A DNA stretch of 64,000 nucleotides from Candidatus Neomarinimicrobium atlanticum (GTDB taxonomy: Bacteria > Fidelibacterota > Marinisomatia > Marinisomatales > Marinisomataceae). Below the pieces are notes generated by a model. That model saw only the letters and a program-made list of their open reading frames with translations, did not search any database and was not told the origin of the DNA. The stretch's first letter is position 1. The number at the start of each line of letters is the position of its first letter. Location of the stretch: contig AQSA01000008.1 in assembly GCA_000402815.1 (NCBI GenBank), positions 1 to 64,000 on the forward strand, read 5' to 3'. The position numbers and the translations under genes are program-made. Below are positions 9,494-19,533 of this stretch, one piece after another.

Positions 9494-10147
9494 ATGTCAC
9501 TAGCAAACAAAGTAAAAGAAATGATAAGCAACCCAATTTCGGTGAGCTATAAAGAAAAAAAAGAATATAGTAAATTGGATATGATTGTATTGAATCCTGT
9601 TTTTCTTTTTCTACTGGTTGCTTCTGTAACATGGTCTGCATGGGACGTTTCAAGACCTCAAACTTCTTCACCGGCAGATACTGCACTAAGCAATGCAATG
9701 ATTTATTTTGAAAGAGGAGACTTTGATAATGCTGTTTTACAATTAGAGTCAGTAGTAGAAGACTATGAAAGAACATCAGCAGCAACTCATGCAAAATTTT
9801 ATCTAGGTAGAACTGCTTTTATAAATGGTAATAATGATAAAGCAATGATGTTATTATCTGAATCTGCTTCTAAACTAGAATATTCTACATTAAAAACTGA
9901 AGCATATATTATGTTGGGACAGCTTGATTCTGATACAAAAAAGGCTATGAGATTTTTTGATAATGCAGCAAAAAACGCGTTATCTGAAAACGAGAAAACA
10001 TATATTTCAATATTGAAAGCAAAGCGCTTAGTAGCAGATAACAATAAGGTTAAAGCTTTAGAAATTTTAAATAGTTTAGATACAGAAAATAGTCAATATA
10101 TTGAGCTATTTGAGGAAGTGTACGGAACAGCGCTAACTTTAAACTAA
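9494..10147 (+). CDS. Membrane-anchored TPR-type protein
   Basis: The ATG at 9494 (MSLANKVKEM) is preferred over an earlier in-frame start that would overlap trhO by about 60 bases. The 217-residue product has one membrane segment (about 34-50, LNPVFLFLLVASVTW) and then helical repeats of tetratricopeptide type, such as NAMIYFERGDFDNAVLQLE and AKFYLGRTAFINGNNDKAMML. The layout, one N-terminal anchor plus TPRs, resembles YfgM-like or PpiD-partner proteins, but there is no direct evidence for that job. It lies 4 bases after trhO and is closed by a terminator before nusA. Confidence 0.75.
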   Translation: MSLANKVKEMISNPISVSYKEKKEYSKLDMIVLNPVFLFLLVASVTWSAWDVSRPQTSSPADTALSNAMIYFERGDFDNAVLQLESVVEDYERTSAATHAKFYLGRTAFINGNNDKAMMLLSESASKLEYSTLKTEAYIMLGQLDSDTKKAMRFFDNAAKNALSENEKTYISILKAKRLVADNNKVKALEILNSLDTENSQYIELFEEVYGTALTLN

Positions 10148-10194
10148 GTTTCTTGTTTAAACGGTTTTTAATAAATATATTTACGCAGTATTTG

Positions 10195-10215
10195 AATGGG
10201 CCACGGCCCATTTTT
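10195..10215 (+). terminator. Terminator upstream of nusA
   Basis: GGGC (10198-10201) pairs with GCCC (10206-10209), extended to AATGGGCC/GGCCCATT, followed by TTTTT. It probably ends the TPR transcript. Since NusA affects termination, an attenuator role is possible but not shown. Confidence 0.75.
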
Positions 10216-10252
10216 GTTATAATAAAAAAACTATAATATTTGAAAGGTTACT

Positions 10253-11710
10253 ATGGTAAACAGAGATTTAATTGAAATTTTTATTGAATTAGCGAGAGAA
10301 AAAAATATTGAGCGTTCTGAATTAGGAACAATTATTGAACAGCTTTTTTTATTTATTATTGATAAAGAAAAAGGCGAATCTGACAATTGTAGTGTAATTG
10401 TAAATCTAGATAAAGGTGAAATTGAAATTTATGTAGAAAAAACTATTGTGGAAGAAGTAGATGATGACCACTTCGATATCACTCTTGAAAGAGCTCTAGA
10501 GCTTGAACCAGAGCTTGTAGATTTAAAACTAGGAGATACTTTTGTAGAAGTCGTTGATCCAGCAAACTTTGGAAGAAGATTGGTTGCTAATGCTAGACAG
10601 TTCTTAAATAAAAGAACGCGTGAAGTTCAACAGCAGTATATATACGAAGACTATGTCCAAAGAATAGGTGAAGTGATTATTGGTACTGTTCATCAAGTAC
10701 ATAGAGAAAATACCTTTGTAAATATTGAACAAACTGAACTTAGAATGCCTCGAAATGAGCAAATTTTTTCAGAGAGATTTAGAAGAGGAGATACGATTAG
10801 AGCGCTTGTAAAAGCAGTTGAGGTTACTCCAAAAGGTCCAGACATTTTAATATCAAGAAGTGATGACTTATTTCTATACAAATTATTTGAAATGGAAGTT
10901 CCTGAAATTGAAGATGGTATTATTGAGATTAAAGGAATTGCTAGAAAGCCTGGAGAAAGAAGTAAGATTATTGTTCATTCTATTGACAAGAGAATTGATG
11001 CGGTTGGTGCCTGTGTAGGTATGAGAGGAAGTCGTATTCAATCTGTTGTTAGAGAATTAAACAATGAGAAAATAGATATTGTGAATTATACAGAAAAATC
11101 TGAAGTATTTATTACTAGAGCTTTATCACCAGCTAAACCTATTGATTTATATATAGACGATGATAGGAACTATTGTGTTGCAATTTTTGATGAAGGTGGT
11201 TTAGAAAATGCTGTTGGAAGAAGTGGTGTAAATATTAATTTAGCTTCTAAGTTAACAGGCTTTACAATCGACGCATACACTAAAGAAGAATATGACGAAG
11301 TCCTAGTAAATCAGAAAACCAATCTTGACACTTTTAAAGGTATTAAAAAAGGTGTATTGAAGAAATTAGCTGGCGCTGATATTAATAGTGTCGCAGACTA
11401 TTTAGGAACAAAAAAGTTTGTTCTTGTCGATGAGCTAGATCTTACTGGAGATGAAATTAACTCCATAAGTGCTGTTGTAAATACTTTTATTAGTAGAAAT
11501 GATGAACCAGAAGAAGTCGAGATAGAAGAAGCTCCTGCTGAACAGCAAGTTGAAGAAGTTGTAGCCGAAGAAGTTGCTACTGAAGAACAAGTTGAAGAAA
11601 CTGCCATTGAAGAAGAAGTTGCAGTAGAAGAAATTCCTACTGAAGAACAAGTTGAAGAAGTTGTAGCTGAAGAAGCTCCTACTGAAGAACAAGCTGAAGA
11701 GGAAAAATAA
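10253..11710 (+). CDS. nusA: Transcription termination/antitermination factor NusA
   Basis: A 485-residue NusA: N-terminal RNA-polymerase-binding domain (1-125), S1 domain (about 130-200, GEVIIGTVHQVHRENTFVNIE), two KH domains (about 205-345, with VGACVGMRGSRIQSV and VGRSGVNINLASKLTG), then one helix-hairpin-helix-like segment (about 350-410). The end is a long acidic tail rich in Glu, Val and Thr (about 417-485), built from repeats and unusual for NusA. A ribosome site GAAAGG precedes ATG. It begins the conserved nusA-infB-rbfA-truB-ribF-rpsO-pnp cluster; rimP, often just before nusA, is absent. Confidence 0.96.
   Translation: MVNRDLIEIFIELAREKNIERSELGTIIEQLFLFIIDKEKGESDNCSVIVNLDKGEIEIYVEKTIVEEVDDDHFDITLERALELEPELVDLKLGDTFVEVVDPANFGRRLVANARQFLNKRTREVQQQYIYEDYVQRIGEVIIGTVHQVHRENTFVNIEQTELRMPRNEQIFSERFRRGDTIRALVKAVEVTPKGPDILISRSDDLFLYKLFEMEVPEIEDGIIEIKGIARKPGERSKIIVHSIDKRIDAVGACVGMRGSRIQSVVRELNNEKIDIVNYTEKSEVFITRALSPAKPIDLYIDDDRNYCVAIFDEGGLENAVGRSGVNINLASKLTGFTIDAYTKEEYDEVLVNQKTNLDTFKGIKKGVLKKLAGADINSVADYLGTKKFVLVDELDLTGDEINSISAVVNTFISRNDEPEEVEIEEAPAEQQVEEVVAEEVATEEQVEETAIEEEVAVEEIPTEEQVEEVVAEEAPTEEQAEEEK
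11527..11706 (+). repeat. Degenerate acidic coding repeats in the nusA tail
   Basis: ACTGAAGAACAAGTTGAAGAA occurs near 11579 and again near 11639. Related units surround both copies and encode VEEVVAEE-(A/V)-TEEQ-type blocks. The repeats are in frame and make the acidic C-terminal tail. They could vary in number between strains. Confidence 0.7.
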
Positions 11711-11713
11711 TAC

Positions 11714-14059
11714 ATGACTGATTCTATTAGAATTTTTCAGCTTGCAAAAGAGCTGAACATATCTCATAATGATATTGTTGATTTTCTAAAATCAAAAGGA
11801 ATATCTGTTACAAGTCACATGTCACCAATTGACGGCAAAACTCAGCAAGTTGTATATACTGAGTTTGCAAAAGATAGACAGTCTGCGGAAAGAGATAGGA
11901 AAGAGCAGGTTAGAAAAGAAATACATGACTCTAAGGTAGTTATGGAGACAAAATCTGTTAAAAAATTCAAAATCATGTCAGTTCAAGATCAAAGAGAACA
12001 AGACAAAGTAAAAAAAGCCAGAATCAAAGAACAGCAAGAAGAAGTAAAGACATCAGATACAAAACCAGAACAGGTTTCTGAAGTTAAAAAACCTAAGAAA
12101 AAATTAAGAAAAATTACATTAAGAGAACCTTCTTCATCTCTAGATAAAAAAGAGATAAAGAAAGATAAGGAAGCAATTAAAAAAGATACTTCTGCTGTAA
12201 AAAGATTAAAAAAGACTTTAGCATCAATGGATTCAAGTCCAAAAAAGAAATCTTATAAAAAAGCTAAGAAAGATTCTGAAGGAGATTTAAACGATAGTCC
12301 TAGATCAATAGAGTTGGCAGAATATGCTAGTATTGATGAGATAGCAAAAGTTTTAGATGTAAGTACCAGTGAAGTCATTGGAAAATGCTTACAGATAGGA
12401 GTTTTAGCTACGGTAAATCAACGATTAGAATGGGATATAATTGAGTTAATTGCTGGCGAATATGATGTAGAGTTAAGTAAGTATGAAGAAGTAGTAGATG
12501 ATTTGTTTGTTATGGCTCATACAGAAAAGGAATTAGCAGATGCAACCAGTCGTGCACCCGTTGTAACAATCATGGGCCATGTTGATCATGGTAAAACATC
12601 TATATTAGATTATATAAGAGAAACAAAAGTAGCAGCAGGTGAATCTGGTGGTATAACTCAGAGAGTTGGAGCGTATCAAGTTGATCATAATGGTAATAAA
12701 ATTACATTCTTAGATACTCCTGGACACGAAGCTTTTACAGCAATGAGAGCAAGGGGAGCACAATCTACTGACATTGTAATTCTTGTTGTTGCTGCAGATG
12801 ACAGTGTTATGCCTCAAACTTTAGAAGCTATTAACCATTCTAAGGCAGCAGAAGTACCAATTGTTGTTGCTATAAATAAAATTGATAAGCCTGGATCTGA
12901 TCCAGACACTGTTAAAAGAGAATTGTCTGAAAAAGACGTATTAGTTGAAGATTGGGGCGGTAAAATTCAATCCGTACACACTTCTGCTATTACAGGTGAA
13001 GGTATTGATGCATTGATGGAAGCAATTCTATTAGAGGCTGAAGTGTTAGATCTGAAAGCAAATGCTAAGATTGAATGTAAGGGAACAGTAATTGATTCTA
13101 AATTAGATAAAGGTTTAGGTGCTATAGCAACTGTTTTAATTCAAAAAGGTACTTTAAGAATAGGAACCCCATTTATTTGTAATAATTATCCAGGAAAAGT
13201 TCGTGCAATCATGAATGAAAGAGGTGAACGTATTAAAACAGCCGAACCTTCAGATGCAGTGCAAATCCTTGGATTTGATCAAGTTCCTCAATCTGGAGAT
13301 ATTTTTGCAGAAGTAAGCAATGAATCAGATCTGAAAAAGATTGCAAACGAAAGACAAAGAATTAAAAGAGAGATTGACTTACAAATGGTTCAAAAAACCT
13401 CGTTAGATAGTATATCTGCTCAGATTAAAGAAGGTGATGTTAATAATTTGAATATTATTATAAAGGCAGATTCTGATGGGTCTATTGAAGCTCTAATACA
13501 GAGTTTAGAAAAGATCAACAATGAAGAAGTTGGAGTTGATATTGTACATAGAGGAGTCGGTAATGTAAGTGACTCCGATGTATTATTAGCTCAAGCATCT
13601 AAAGCTGTTGTAATAGGTTTTGGTGTTCAAATACCGTCTAATACAAGATTATTAGCTAATCAAAGTAATGTTGAAATTAGAGCATATAATATCATTTATC
13701 AGGTTGTTGAAGATGTAAAATTAGCTGTTGAAGGTCTATTAAGACCAGATCTGGTAGAAGAGGTGCTTGGAGAAGCTGTTGTTAAGGAATCATTCAAGAT
13801 TCCAAAAATTGGTTTTATTGCTGGTTCGCAAGTTGAAAGTGGAAAAATCACTAGAGACTGTTTCGTTAGGCTTATAAGAGAAGACGAAGAATTAATATCA
13901 AAAGGAAAGCTAGTATCATTGAAGCGTTTTAAAGATGATGTCAATAGCGTTGATTCTGGTTTGGAGTGTGGAATTGCTGTTGAAGGTGTTAAGAAATACT
14001 TTCCTGGAGATAGAATTGTAGCATATAAAATAAATGAGATTAAAAGAAAACTATCATAA
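11714..14059 (+). CDS. infB: Translation initiation factor IF-2
   Basis: A 781-residue IF-2. An IF2_N domain opens the protein ([20 protein letters not shown]), followed by a lysine-rich linker (about 60-200) and a second IF2_N-like domain. The GTPase domain has G1 GHVDHGKT (288-295), [12 protein letters not shown] and SAITGEG. Domains II-IV follow, with the C2 domain at the end. IF-2 brings initiator tRNA to the ribosome. The gene starts 3 bases after nusA, so they are co-transcribed. The linker is shorter than in enteric bacteria. Confidence 0.97.
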   Translation: MTDSIRIFQLAKELNISHNDIVDFLKSKGISVTSHMSPIDGKTQQVVYTEFAKDRQSAERDRKEQVRKEIHDSKVVMETKSVKKFKIMSVQDQREQDKVKKARIKEQQEEVKTSDTKPEQVSEVKKPKKKLRKITLREPSSSLDKKEIKKDKEAIKKDTSAVKRLKKTLASMDSSPKKKSYKKAKKDSEGDLNDSPRSIELAEYASIDEIAKVLDVSTSEVIGKCLQIGVLATVNQRLEWDIIELIAGEYDVELSKYEEVVDDLFVMAHTEKELADATSRAPVVTIMGHVDHGKTSILDYIRETKVAAGESGGITQRVGAYQVDHNGNKITFLDTPGHEAFTAMRARGAQSTDIVILVVAADDSVMPQTLEAINHSKAAEVPIVVAINKIDKPGSDPDTVKRELSEKDVLVEDWGGKIQSVHTSAITGEGIDALMEAILLEAEVLDLKANAKIECKGTVIDSKLDKGLGAIATVLIQKGTLRIGTPFICNNYPGKVRAIMNERGERIKTAEPSDAVQILGFDQVPQSGDIFAEVSNESDLKKIANERQRIKREIDLQMVQKTSLDSISAQIKEGDVNNLNIIIKADSDGSIEALIQSLEKINNEEVGVDIVHRGVGNVSDSDVLLAQASKAVVIGFGVQIPSNTRLLANQSNVEIRAYNIIYQVVEDVKLAVEGLLRPDLVEEVLGEAVVKESFKIPKIGFIAGSQVESGKITRDCFVRLIREDEELISKGKLVSLKRFKDDVNSVDSGLECGIAVEGVKKYFPGDRIVAYKINEIKRKLS

Positions 14060-14061
14060 AG

Positions 14062-14409
14062 TTGAATACTAAACCATTTTCAAGATCAGAGCGCGTTGAA
14101 CAACAAGTTTTAAAAACTATTAATCAAATTTTATCTAAAGATTTAGATTTGAGAAAATATGGTTTTTTAACTTTTTCAGACGTTAAAATGACTTCAGATT
14201 TAAAGCACGCAAATTTATTTTATAGTATTATAAATCCCACCAAGGACTTAAAGATTATCAATAAAGAATTAAATTTACTAGTTCCCACATTTAGGAAGTA
14301 TTTATCAACATCTCTGAAATTAAGGTCAACACCTACATTAAGATTTATTTATGACGACTCTTTTGAGCAATTTCAGAAAATAAATGAATTAATGAAAAAA
14401 ATTGACTAG
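14062..14409 (+). CDS. rbfA: 30S ribosome-binding factor A
   Basis: A 115-residue RbfA, the KH-fold factor that matures the 16S 5' end in 30S subunits. Family marks are RSERVEQQVLKTINQIL at the start, TFSDVKMTSDLKHANLFYS in the middle, and RSTPTLRFIYDDSFE near the end. Translation begins at TTG, 2 bases after infB. Its place between infB and truB is the classic order. Confidence 0.93.
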   Translation: MNTKPFSRSERVEQQVLKTINQILSKDLDLRKYGFLTFSDVKMTSDLKHANLFYSIINPTKDLKIINKELNLLVPTFRKYLSTSLKLRSTPTLRFIYDDSFEQFQKINELMKKID

Positions 14410-14411
14410 TT

Positions 14412-15053
14412 ATGATATATAATATTTATAAGCCTAAAGATTTTTCTTCTTTTAGCATTGTGAAGCAAGTTAAGAGAATTACTCGTGAAAAAGTAGGGCA
14501 CTCTGGTACATTAGACCCATTCGCTGATGGTGTTCTAGTATTAGGTGTTGGAAAATCAACTAAAAAGCTGTCAGATATAATACAATACGACAAGACATAT
14601 AAGGGTATAGTTAGATTAGGGGAAAAAACTGATACAAAAGATCTTACAGGTACAGTGATAGAAGATAAAGAAGTTCCAAATTTTGATAGTATTAACTTTG
14701 AAAAAATATCTGAATCATTTTTAGGTGTTCAGATGCAGGAAACTCCAATGTATTCAGCAAGAAAAGTAAATGGTGTTAGGCTTTACAAGCTAGCTAGAAA
14801 AAATATTTCAGTAAAAAGAAACCCCAAACAGATAGAGATCAAGTATTTAAAATGTATTCTAATTGATAGCAATACATTAGAAATACAAGTAGAGTGTTCA
14901 TCTGGAACTTATATTAGAGTGTTAGCAGAAGATATAGCAAAAAAAATCGGTACAATTGGTCATTTAATAAAATTAACTCGAACAACAGTAGGAACATTTT
15001 CATTGGATGATTCACTCACAGTAGAAAAATTTGAGGAACAATGGAAATTATAA
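14412..15053 (+). CDS. truB: tRNA pseudouridine(55) synthase
   Basis: A 213-residue TruB that makes pseudouridine 55 in the T loop of tRNA. The catalytic Asp35 lies in GHSGTLDPFADGVL. Other family blocks are YDKTYKGIVRLGEKTDT, QETPMYSARKVNGVRLYKLAR and CSSGTYIRVLAEDI. The protein stops soon after the catalytic domain and lacks the C-terminal PUA-type extension of longer TruB proteins. It overlaps ribF by 13 bases. Confidence 0.95.
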   Translation: MIYNIYKPKDFSSFSIVKQVKRITREKVGHSGTLDPFADGVLVLGVGKSTKKLSDIIQYDKTYKGIVRLGEKTDTKDLTGTVIEDKEVPNFDSINFEKISESFLGVQMQETPMYSARKVNGVRLYKLARKNISVKRNPKQIEIKYLKCILIDSNTLEIQVECSSGTYIRVLAEDIAKKIGTIGHLIKLTRTTVGTFSLDDSLTVEKFEEQWKL

Positions 15054-15991
15054 GATCAATTGATGATATGAAGACATTGGACTCTTCTGTAGTAACTGTA
15101 GGTAATTATGATGGTATTCATCTAGGCCATCAAGACGTATTGAAGCACATTATATCAGTAGGTAAAAATGAGAATATTCCTTCTTGTTTGATAACATTTG
15201 ATCCAAACCCAGCATATATTTTGTCGAAAAGTAGTAAGCCAATGAATTTACAAGATATCGATTCAAAGCTTGCAGTGCTTGAAGAGATGGGTCTTGATAA
15301 AGTTTTAGTTATTCCTTTTACTTTAAATTTTTCCCGAATGTCTGCAGAAGATTTTTCAGACAATGTAATTAAGAAGTTGTTTAACCCTAAGTTGATTTCT
15401 GTTGGAGAGAATCATTACTTTGGTTTTAATAAAAAGGGAGATTTAGCATTTTTAACTGATTTTTGCCACAAAAATGAAATTGAACTACACACTCCTGAAA
15501 TAAGAATGTTAAATGGAAAACCAATTTCAAGTACACTAACTAGAGGATTGATTTATGATGGACTATTAGATCAAGTTCCATCATTATTAGGAAAATTTTA
15601 TGGCTTTAATGTAGTAACTGTGCATGGATCAAATAGGGGAAAATCCATGAATTATCCTACTGCAAATTTTATTCCCCTAAGTAAATATCAGATGATTCCC
15701 GAAGGTGGAGTGTACCTTTCAAGAGTGTTTATAGACGGAGAATACTACTTTGGAATGACAAATATTGGATATAGACCAACATTTAATGAAAAAAAATTTG
15801 TTATGGAAGTTCACATTTTATCTGATAAATTCAGCGACTTATACGATGAAAGTTTTTATATCGAATTTTTACACAAGATTCGAAATGAAAAAAAGTTTGA
15901 AAGTAGAGATTACTTAATCAAGCAGATTGAAGACGATAAGGAAGTATGTATTAAATTGATAGATTCTTTTAAGGAGAAATATGAAGTATAG
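15041..15991 (+). CDS. ribF: Bifunctional riboflavin kinase / FAD synthetase
   Basis: A 316-residue RibF that converts riboflavin to FMN and then FAD. The N-terminal adenylyltransferase half has VTVGNYDGIHLGHQDVLK (HxGH-type nucleotide site) and a later ISSTLTR motif. The C-terminal kinase half has GSNRGKSMNYPTANF and GVYLSRVFIDGEYYFGMTNIG. The ATG lies inside the end of truB, preceded by GAGGA, so the two are coupled. The 3' end overlaps rpsO by 11 bases. Confidence 0.95.
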   Translation: MEIIRSIDDMKTLDSSVVTVGNYDGIHLGHQDVLKHIISVGKNENIPSCLITFDPNPAYILSKSSKPMNLQDIDSKLAVLEEMGLDKVLVIPFTLNFSRMSAEDFSDNVIKKLFNPKLISVGENHYFGFNKKGDLAFLTDFCHKNEIELHTPEIRMLNGKPISSTLTRGLIYDGLLDQVPSLLGKFYGFNVVTVHGSNRGKSMNYPTANFIPLSKYQMIPEGGVYLSRVFIDGEYYFGMTNIGYRPTFNEKKFVMEVHILSDKFSDLYDESFYIEFLHKIRNEKKFESRDYLIKQIEDDKEVCIKLIDSFKEKYEV

Positions 15992-16250
15992 TAAAGAAAC
16001 AAGTAAGATTATCCAAGACGCAGGTCTTGATGCTAGTAACGTTGGTAGTAGTGAAGCGCAAATTGCACTTCTTACAGATCGTATTAGATCATTGACTGAA
16101 CATGTAAAGTTACATAAGAAAGATGTTCATTCAAGACATGGTTTAGTTAAGCTCGTATCACAAAGAAGAAAACAATTGAAGTATTTAAGAAAAACTAAAC
16201 TAGATAGCTATGATACATTAATCACGAAGCTATCAATAAGAGGATTATAA
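15981..16250 (+). CDS. rpsO: 30S ribosomal protein S15
   Basis: An 89-residue S15 of normal length with the family blocks DVGS-like NVGSSEAQIALLTDRI, LTEHVKLHKKDVHSRHGL, VSQRRKQLKYL and a C-terminal YDTLITKLSIRGL. It binds the central domain of 16S rRNA. A strong ribosome site AAGGAG precedes the ATG, which lies inside the ribF end. The rpsO-pnp pair is widely conserved. Confidence 0.97.
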   Translation: MKYSKETSKIIQDAGLDASNVGSSEAQIALLTDRIRSLTEHVKLHKKDVHSRHGLVKLVSQRRKQLKYLRKTKLDSYDTLITKLSIRGL

Positions 16251-16260
16251 AGAAGAAAAT

Positions 16261-18336
16261 ATGATAAAAGTAGAAAAGAATATAGCAGGCCGACTATTAA
16301 AAATTGAATCAGGCCAAATAGCAAGACAAGCGGGTGGATCCGTATTTATTACGTATGGAGATACTGCAATGCTTGCAGCAGTTTGTTGTTCATCTGAACC
16401 GAGAGAAGGTATAAACTTTCTTCCAATGCAGGTTGAATATAGAGAAAAACATTATGCGGGTGGAAAAATACCCGGAGGTTTCTTTAAGAGAGAGGCGAAA
16501 CCAACAGATGCTGAAGTTTTAACTTCACGTTTAACGGATCGTCCAATTAGACCTTTAATTCCTAAGAATTATAGAAACGAACTACAGATTATGTTAACCA
16601 CAATGTCTTATGACGGTGTAAATACACCTGATGTAGTAGCAGCGATTGGTGCTTCTGCGGCATTGTTATTATCACCAGTACCATTTGACGGTCCAATAGC
16701 TTCTGTTAAAGTTGGATTAGTTGACGGAGAATATGTTTTAAATCCTACGCTAGAACAAATGGAATCATCCGATTTAGATTTGATGGTAACCGGTAAAAAA
16801 GATAAAATTTGTATGATTGAAGGTGGTTCTAACTTTGTTCCTGAAAAAACAATTTTAGAAGCATTGGATATTGCAATGGATGGTATTAATGATATTGTAG
16901 ATCTTCAAATGGAATTTTCAGAACATTTTGATAATTCTTATGAGATTGTTGACAATACAGTAATAACTGACGAAGTAATTAAATCTCTTGAAGATTCATT
17001 TGCAGATCAAATAGAAAAATTACTTGATATGGATTCTAAACAAGCAATGGATGTTGCATACAACGAAATTGTAAAAGAAGCTTCGACTCCACATGAAGAA
17101 GATGAAAAAATGTATTCTGAAGTTAAAGAGTATGTTAAAACTATGTTTAAAAATGCAGTTAGAAAAACTGCCTTAGAGAAAAAAGTGAGAGTTGATGGTA
17201 GAGGATTAGATGATATTAGACCAATTAGTATTGTTCCATCATTATTACCTCGCGTTCACGGATCTGCATTATTTACTCGAGGTGAAACGCAAGCAATTGC
17301 TGCGCTTACTTTAGGTAATGCTAGAGATGAACAAATTATCGATTCAATGGCAAGTGATTACAAGAAATCATTCATGCTACACTACAATTTCCCTCCTTAT
17401 TGTGTGGGAGAAACTGGAAGAATTGGTTTTACAAATAGAAGAGAGATTGGTCATGGCCATTTAGCTGAAAGATCGCTAAAACCTATACTACCTTCATCTG
17501 AAGAGTTTCCTTATACAATTCGCGTTGTATCAGAAATTACAGAATCAAATGGATCTTCTTCCATGGCATCAGTTTGTGGTGGCTCTTTAGCTATGATGAA
17601 CGCTGGAGTGCCTATTAAAGAGCATGTTGCTGGTATTGCAATGGGATTAATCACCGACGGTGAAAATCATGCAGTATTAAGTGATATCTTGGGAACTGAA
17701 GATTTTTATGGAGACATGGACTTCAAAGTTGCTGGAACTAAGGATGGAATTAGCGCTATTCAATTAGATTTAAAAGTTCCTGGATTACCAATGGAAATTT
17801 TATCTATGGCATTAGAGCAAGCAAATAAAGGTAGATTGCATATTCTTGATGAGATGAATAAAGCAATAAGTACTCCAAATGCATTGTCTCAATATGCACC
17901 TCAGATTGAATCATTTAAAATTGATAAAGAAAAAATTGGAGCTCTTATTGGTCCAGGTGGAAAAAACATTAAAGCTATTCAAGAAAGAGCTGAATGTGTT
18001 ATCAATATTGAAGATGATGGAACCGTTAGTGTATCAGCGGCAGATAAAGCAGCACTAGATAATGCTATAGCTCAAGTTAAAGCAGTTACTGAAGATCCGA
18101 AAGTCGGTACTGTTTTTGATGGTAAAGTTACAAAGCTAATGGAATTCGGTGCTTTTGTAGAATTTGCTCCAGGACGTGAAGGTTTAGTACATATATCACA
18201 ATTAGCTTGGGAAAGAGTTAATAAAGTGAGTGATGTATTATCAGTAGGAGATGCTGTAAAAATCAAATTATTTGAAATTGATAAGCAGGGTCGTTTAAAC
18301 TTTAGCATGAAATTGCTAATGGATAAACCTGAATAA
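16261..18336 (+). CDS. pnp: Polyribonucleotide nucleotidyltransferase (PNPase)
   Basis: A 691-residue PNPase with two RNase PH-type core domains (about 1-215 and 310-540) joined by a helical domain. A KH domain (IGALIGPGGKNIKAIQE, about 560-575) and a C-terminal S1 domain (GKVTKLMEFGAFVEF and GREGLVHISQL, about 622-690) follow. It degrades RNA 3' to 5' using phosphate. It follows rpsO by 10 bases. Length is normal. Confidence 0.97.
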   Translation: MIKVEKNIAGRLLKIESGQIARQAGGSVFITYGDTAMLAAVCCSSEPREGINFLPMQVEYREKHYAGGKIPGGFFKREAKPTDAEVLTSRLTDRPIRPLIPKNYRNELQIMLTTMSYDGVNTPDVVAAIGASAALLLSPVPFDGPIASVKVGLVDGEYVLNPTLEQMESSDLDLMVTGKKDKICMIEGGSNFVPEKTILEALDIAMDGINDIVDLQMEFSEHFDNSYEIVDNTVITDEVIKSLEDSFADQIEKLLDMDSKQAMDVAYNEIVKEASTPHEEDEKMYSEVKEYVKTMFKNAVRKTALEKKVRVDGRGLDDIRPISIVPSLLPRVHGSALFTRGETQAIAALTLGNARDEQIIDSMASDYKKSFMLHYNFPPYCVGETGRIGFTNRREIGHGHLAERSLKPILPSSEEFPYTIRVVSEITESNGSSSMASVCGGSLAMMNAGVPIKEHVAGIAMGLITDGENHAVLSDILGTEDFYGDMDFKVAGTKDGISAIQLDLKVPGLPMEILSMALEQANKGRLHILDEMNKAISTPNALSQYAPQIESFKIDKEKIGALIGPGGKNIKAIQERAECVINIEDDGTVSVSAADKAALDNAIAQVKAVTEDPKVGTVFDGKVTKLMEFGAFVEFAPGREGLVHISQLAWERVNKVSDVLSVGDAVKIKLFEIDKQGRLNFSMKLLMDKPE

Positions 18337-18371
18337 TTAAAGATATTTAACCTTAAATAATAAAGTTCAAT

Positions 18372-19472
18372 ATGAAAATTGGCGTTCCTAAAGAGATTAT
18401 TTCTCAGGAGTATCGTGTATCGATTAATCCTGAGACAGCAAAGCTTTTAATCGAAAGTTCACACCAATTATTTATTCAAAAAAATGCTGGAGATGGTAGC
18501 GGCTATACAGATCAAGACTACGAAAAACTTGGTTGTACTATAGTCGATACCCCATCTGAAGTTTTTACAAATTCTGACTTAATAGTAAAAGTTAAAGAGC
18601 CTTTGAATGAAGAAGTAGAGATGATGAGAGATAAAATGCTATTTACATATCTCCATCTTAGTTCCTCAAAAGATTTAACTAAAAAACTTCTCGAGTGTAA
18701 TGTCACATCGCTTGCGTATGAGACAGTAGTAATAAATAATGAAACTCCAATGTTGAAACCTATGAGTGAAATTGCTGGAAGATTATCATTGCTAGATGCT
18801 ATAGAATTACTTAAAAAGAGTAAAGGTGGTAAGGGAAAGCTAATATCAGGTACTTCGCTTTCCGATCCTGCAAATGTGTTAATTATCGGAGCTGGTATTG
18901 TTGGAGTAAATGCTATGCAAATGAGTCTTGGTCTTGGAGCTAATACAACAATCTTAGATATCAACAATGAATTGCTTAGAAGTATCAAAACGCAATATCC
19001 TGCAGTTAACATAGGTACCTCTTCAAAAGAGCTTATAGAAGGGCTATTACCAATAGCAGACATCGTAATTGGTGCTGTATTAACACCCGGAGCTAAGCCC
19101 CCAACTGTAATAAGCAGAGAAATGCTTTCCTTGATGCAGCCTAAAAGTATATTATCCGATGTTGCAATTGATCAAGGAGGATGTTTTGAAACCTCAAAAG
19201 TTACTTCTCACAGCGATCCTACATATGAAGTTGATGATATAATTCATTACTGTGTTAGAAATATTCCATCAGCAGTTCCATTTACAGCTACAAATGCATT
19301 AAATGAGTCTACAAGGCCATTTATAGCCAGATTAGCAAATGATGGGATAGAAGGACTAAAATCTAATACAAACCTACTAATGGCATTAAATACTCATCAG
19401 GGACATCTTGTTAATCAAGAAGTTGCAGATGCTCACGATCTAAAATATTCTAGTCCAACTAATATTCTTTAA
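18372..19472 (+). CDS. ald: Alanine dehydrogenase
   Basis: A 366-residue alanine dehydrogenase that converts L-alanine and NAD to pyruvate, ammonia and NADH. Family blocks are MKIGVPKEIISQEYRVSI at the start, GDGSGYTDQDYEKLG, KVKEPL, the NAD-binding VLIIGAGIVGVNAMQMSLGLGA (Rossmann fold, about 174-195), and DVAIDQGGCFETS. It is alone behind pnp (35-base gap) and is followed by a weak hairpin. No ribosome site is obvious. Confidence 0.93.
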   Translation: MKIGVPKEIISQEYRVSINPETAKLLIESSHQLFIQKNAGDGSGYTDQDYEKLGCTIVDTPSEVFTNSDLIVKVKEPLNEEVEMMRDKMLFTYLHLSSSKDLTKKLLECNVTSLAYETVVINNETPMLKPMSEIAGRLSLLDAIELLKKSKGGKGKLISGTSLSDPANVLIIGAGIVGVNAMQMSLGLGANTTILDINNELLRSIKTQYPAVNIGTSSKELIEGLLPIADIVIGAVLTPGAKPPTVISREMLSLMQPKSILSDVAIDQGGCFETSKVTSHSDPTYEVDDIIHYCVRNIPSAVPFTATNALNESTRPFIARLANDGIEGLKSNTNLLMALNTHQGHLVNQEVADAHDLKYSSPTNIL

Positions 19473-19483
19473 GTACTAGCATT

Positions 19484-19513
19484 AAAAACAACTTTAATCG
19501 CTTGTTTTTTTCT
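19484..19513 (+). terminator. Possible weak terminator after ald
   Basis: AAAAACAA (19484-19491) can pair with TTGTTTTT (19502-19509), leading into a T-rich stretch. The stem is nearly all A-U and therefore weak. Confidence 0.35.
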
Positions 19514-19533
19514 TAAAAAAATAATAACCTAAA

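Noticed and set aside
10195..10215. nusA leader riboswitch
   Set aside because: Only a short hairpin with a T run is present, which is enough for an ordinary terminator.
18518..19063. 181-codon open frame antisense to ald
   Set aside because: It lies wholly opposite a well-recognised alanine dehydrogenase gene and shows no family motifs.
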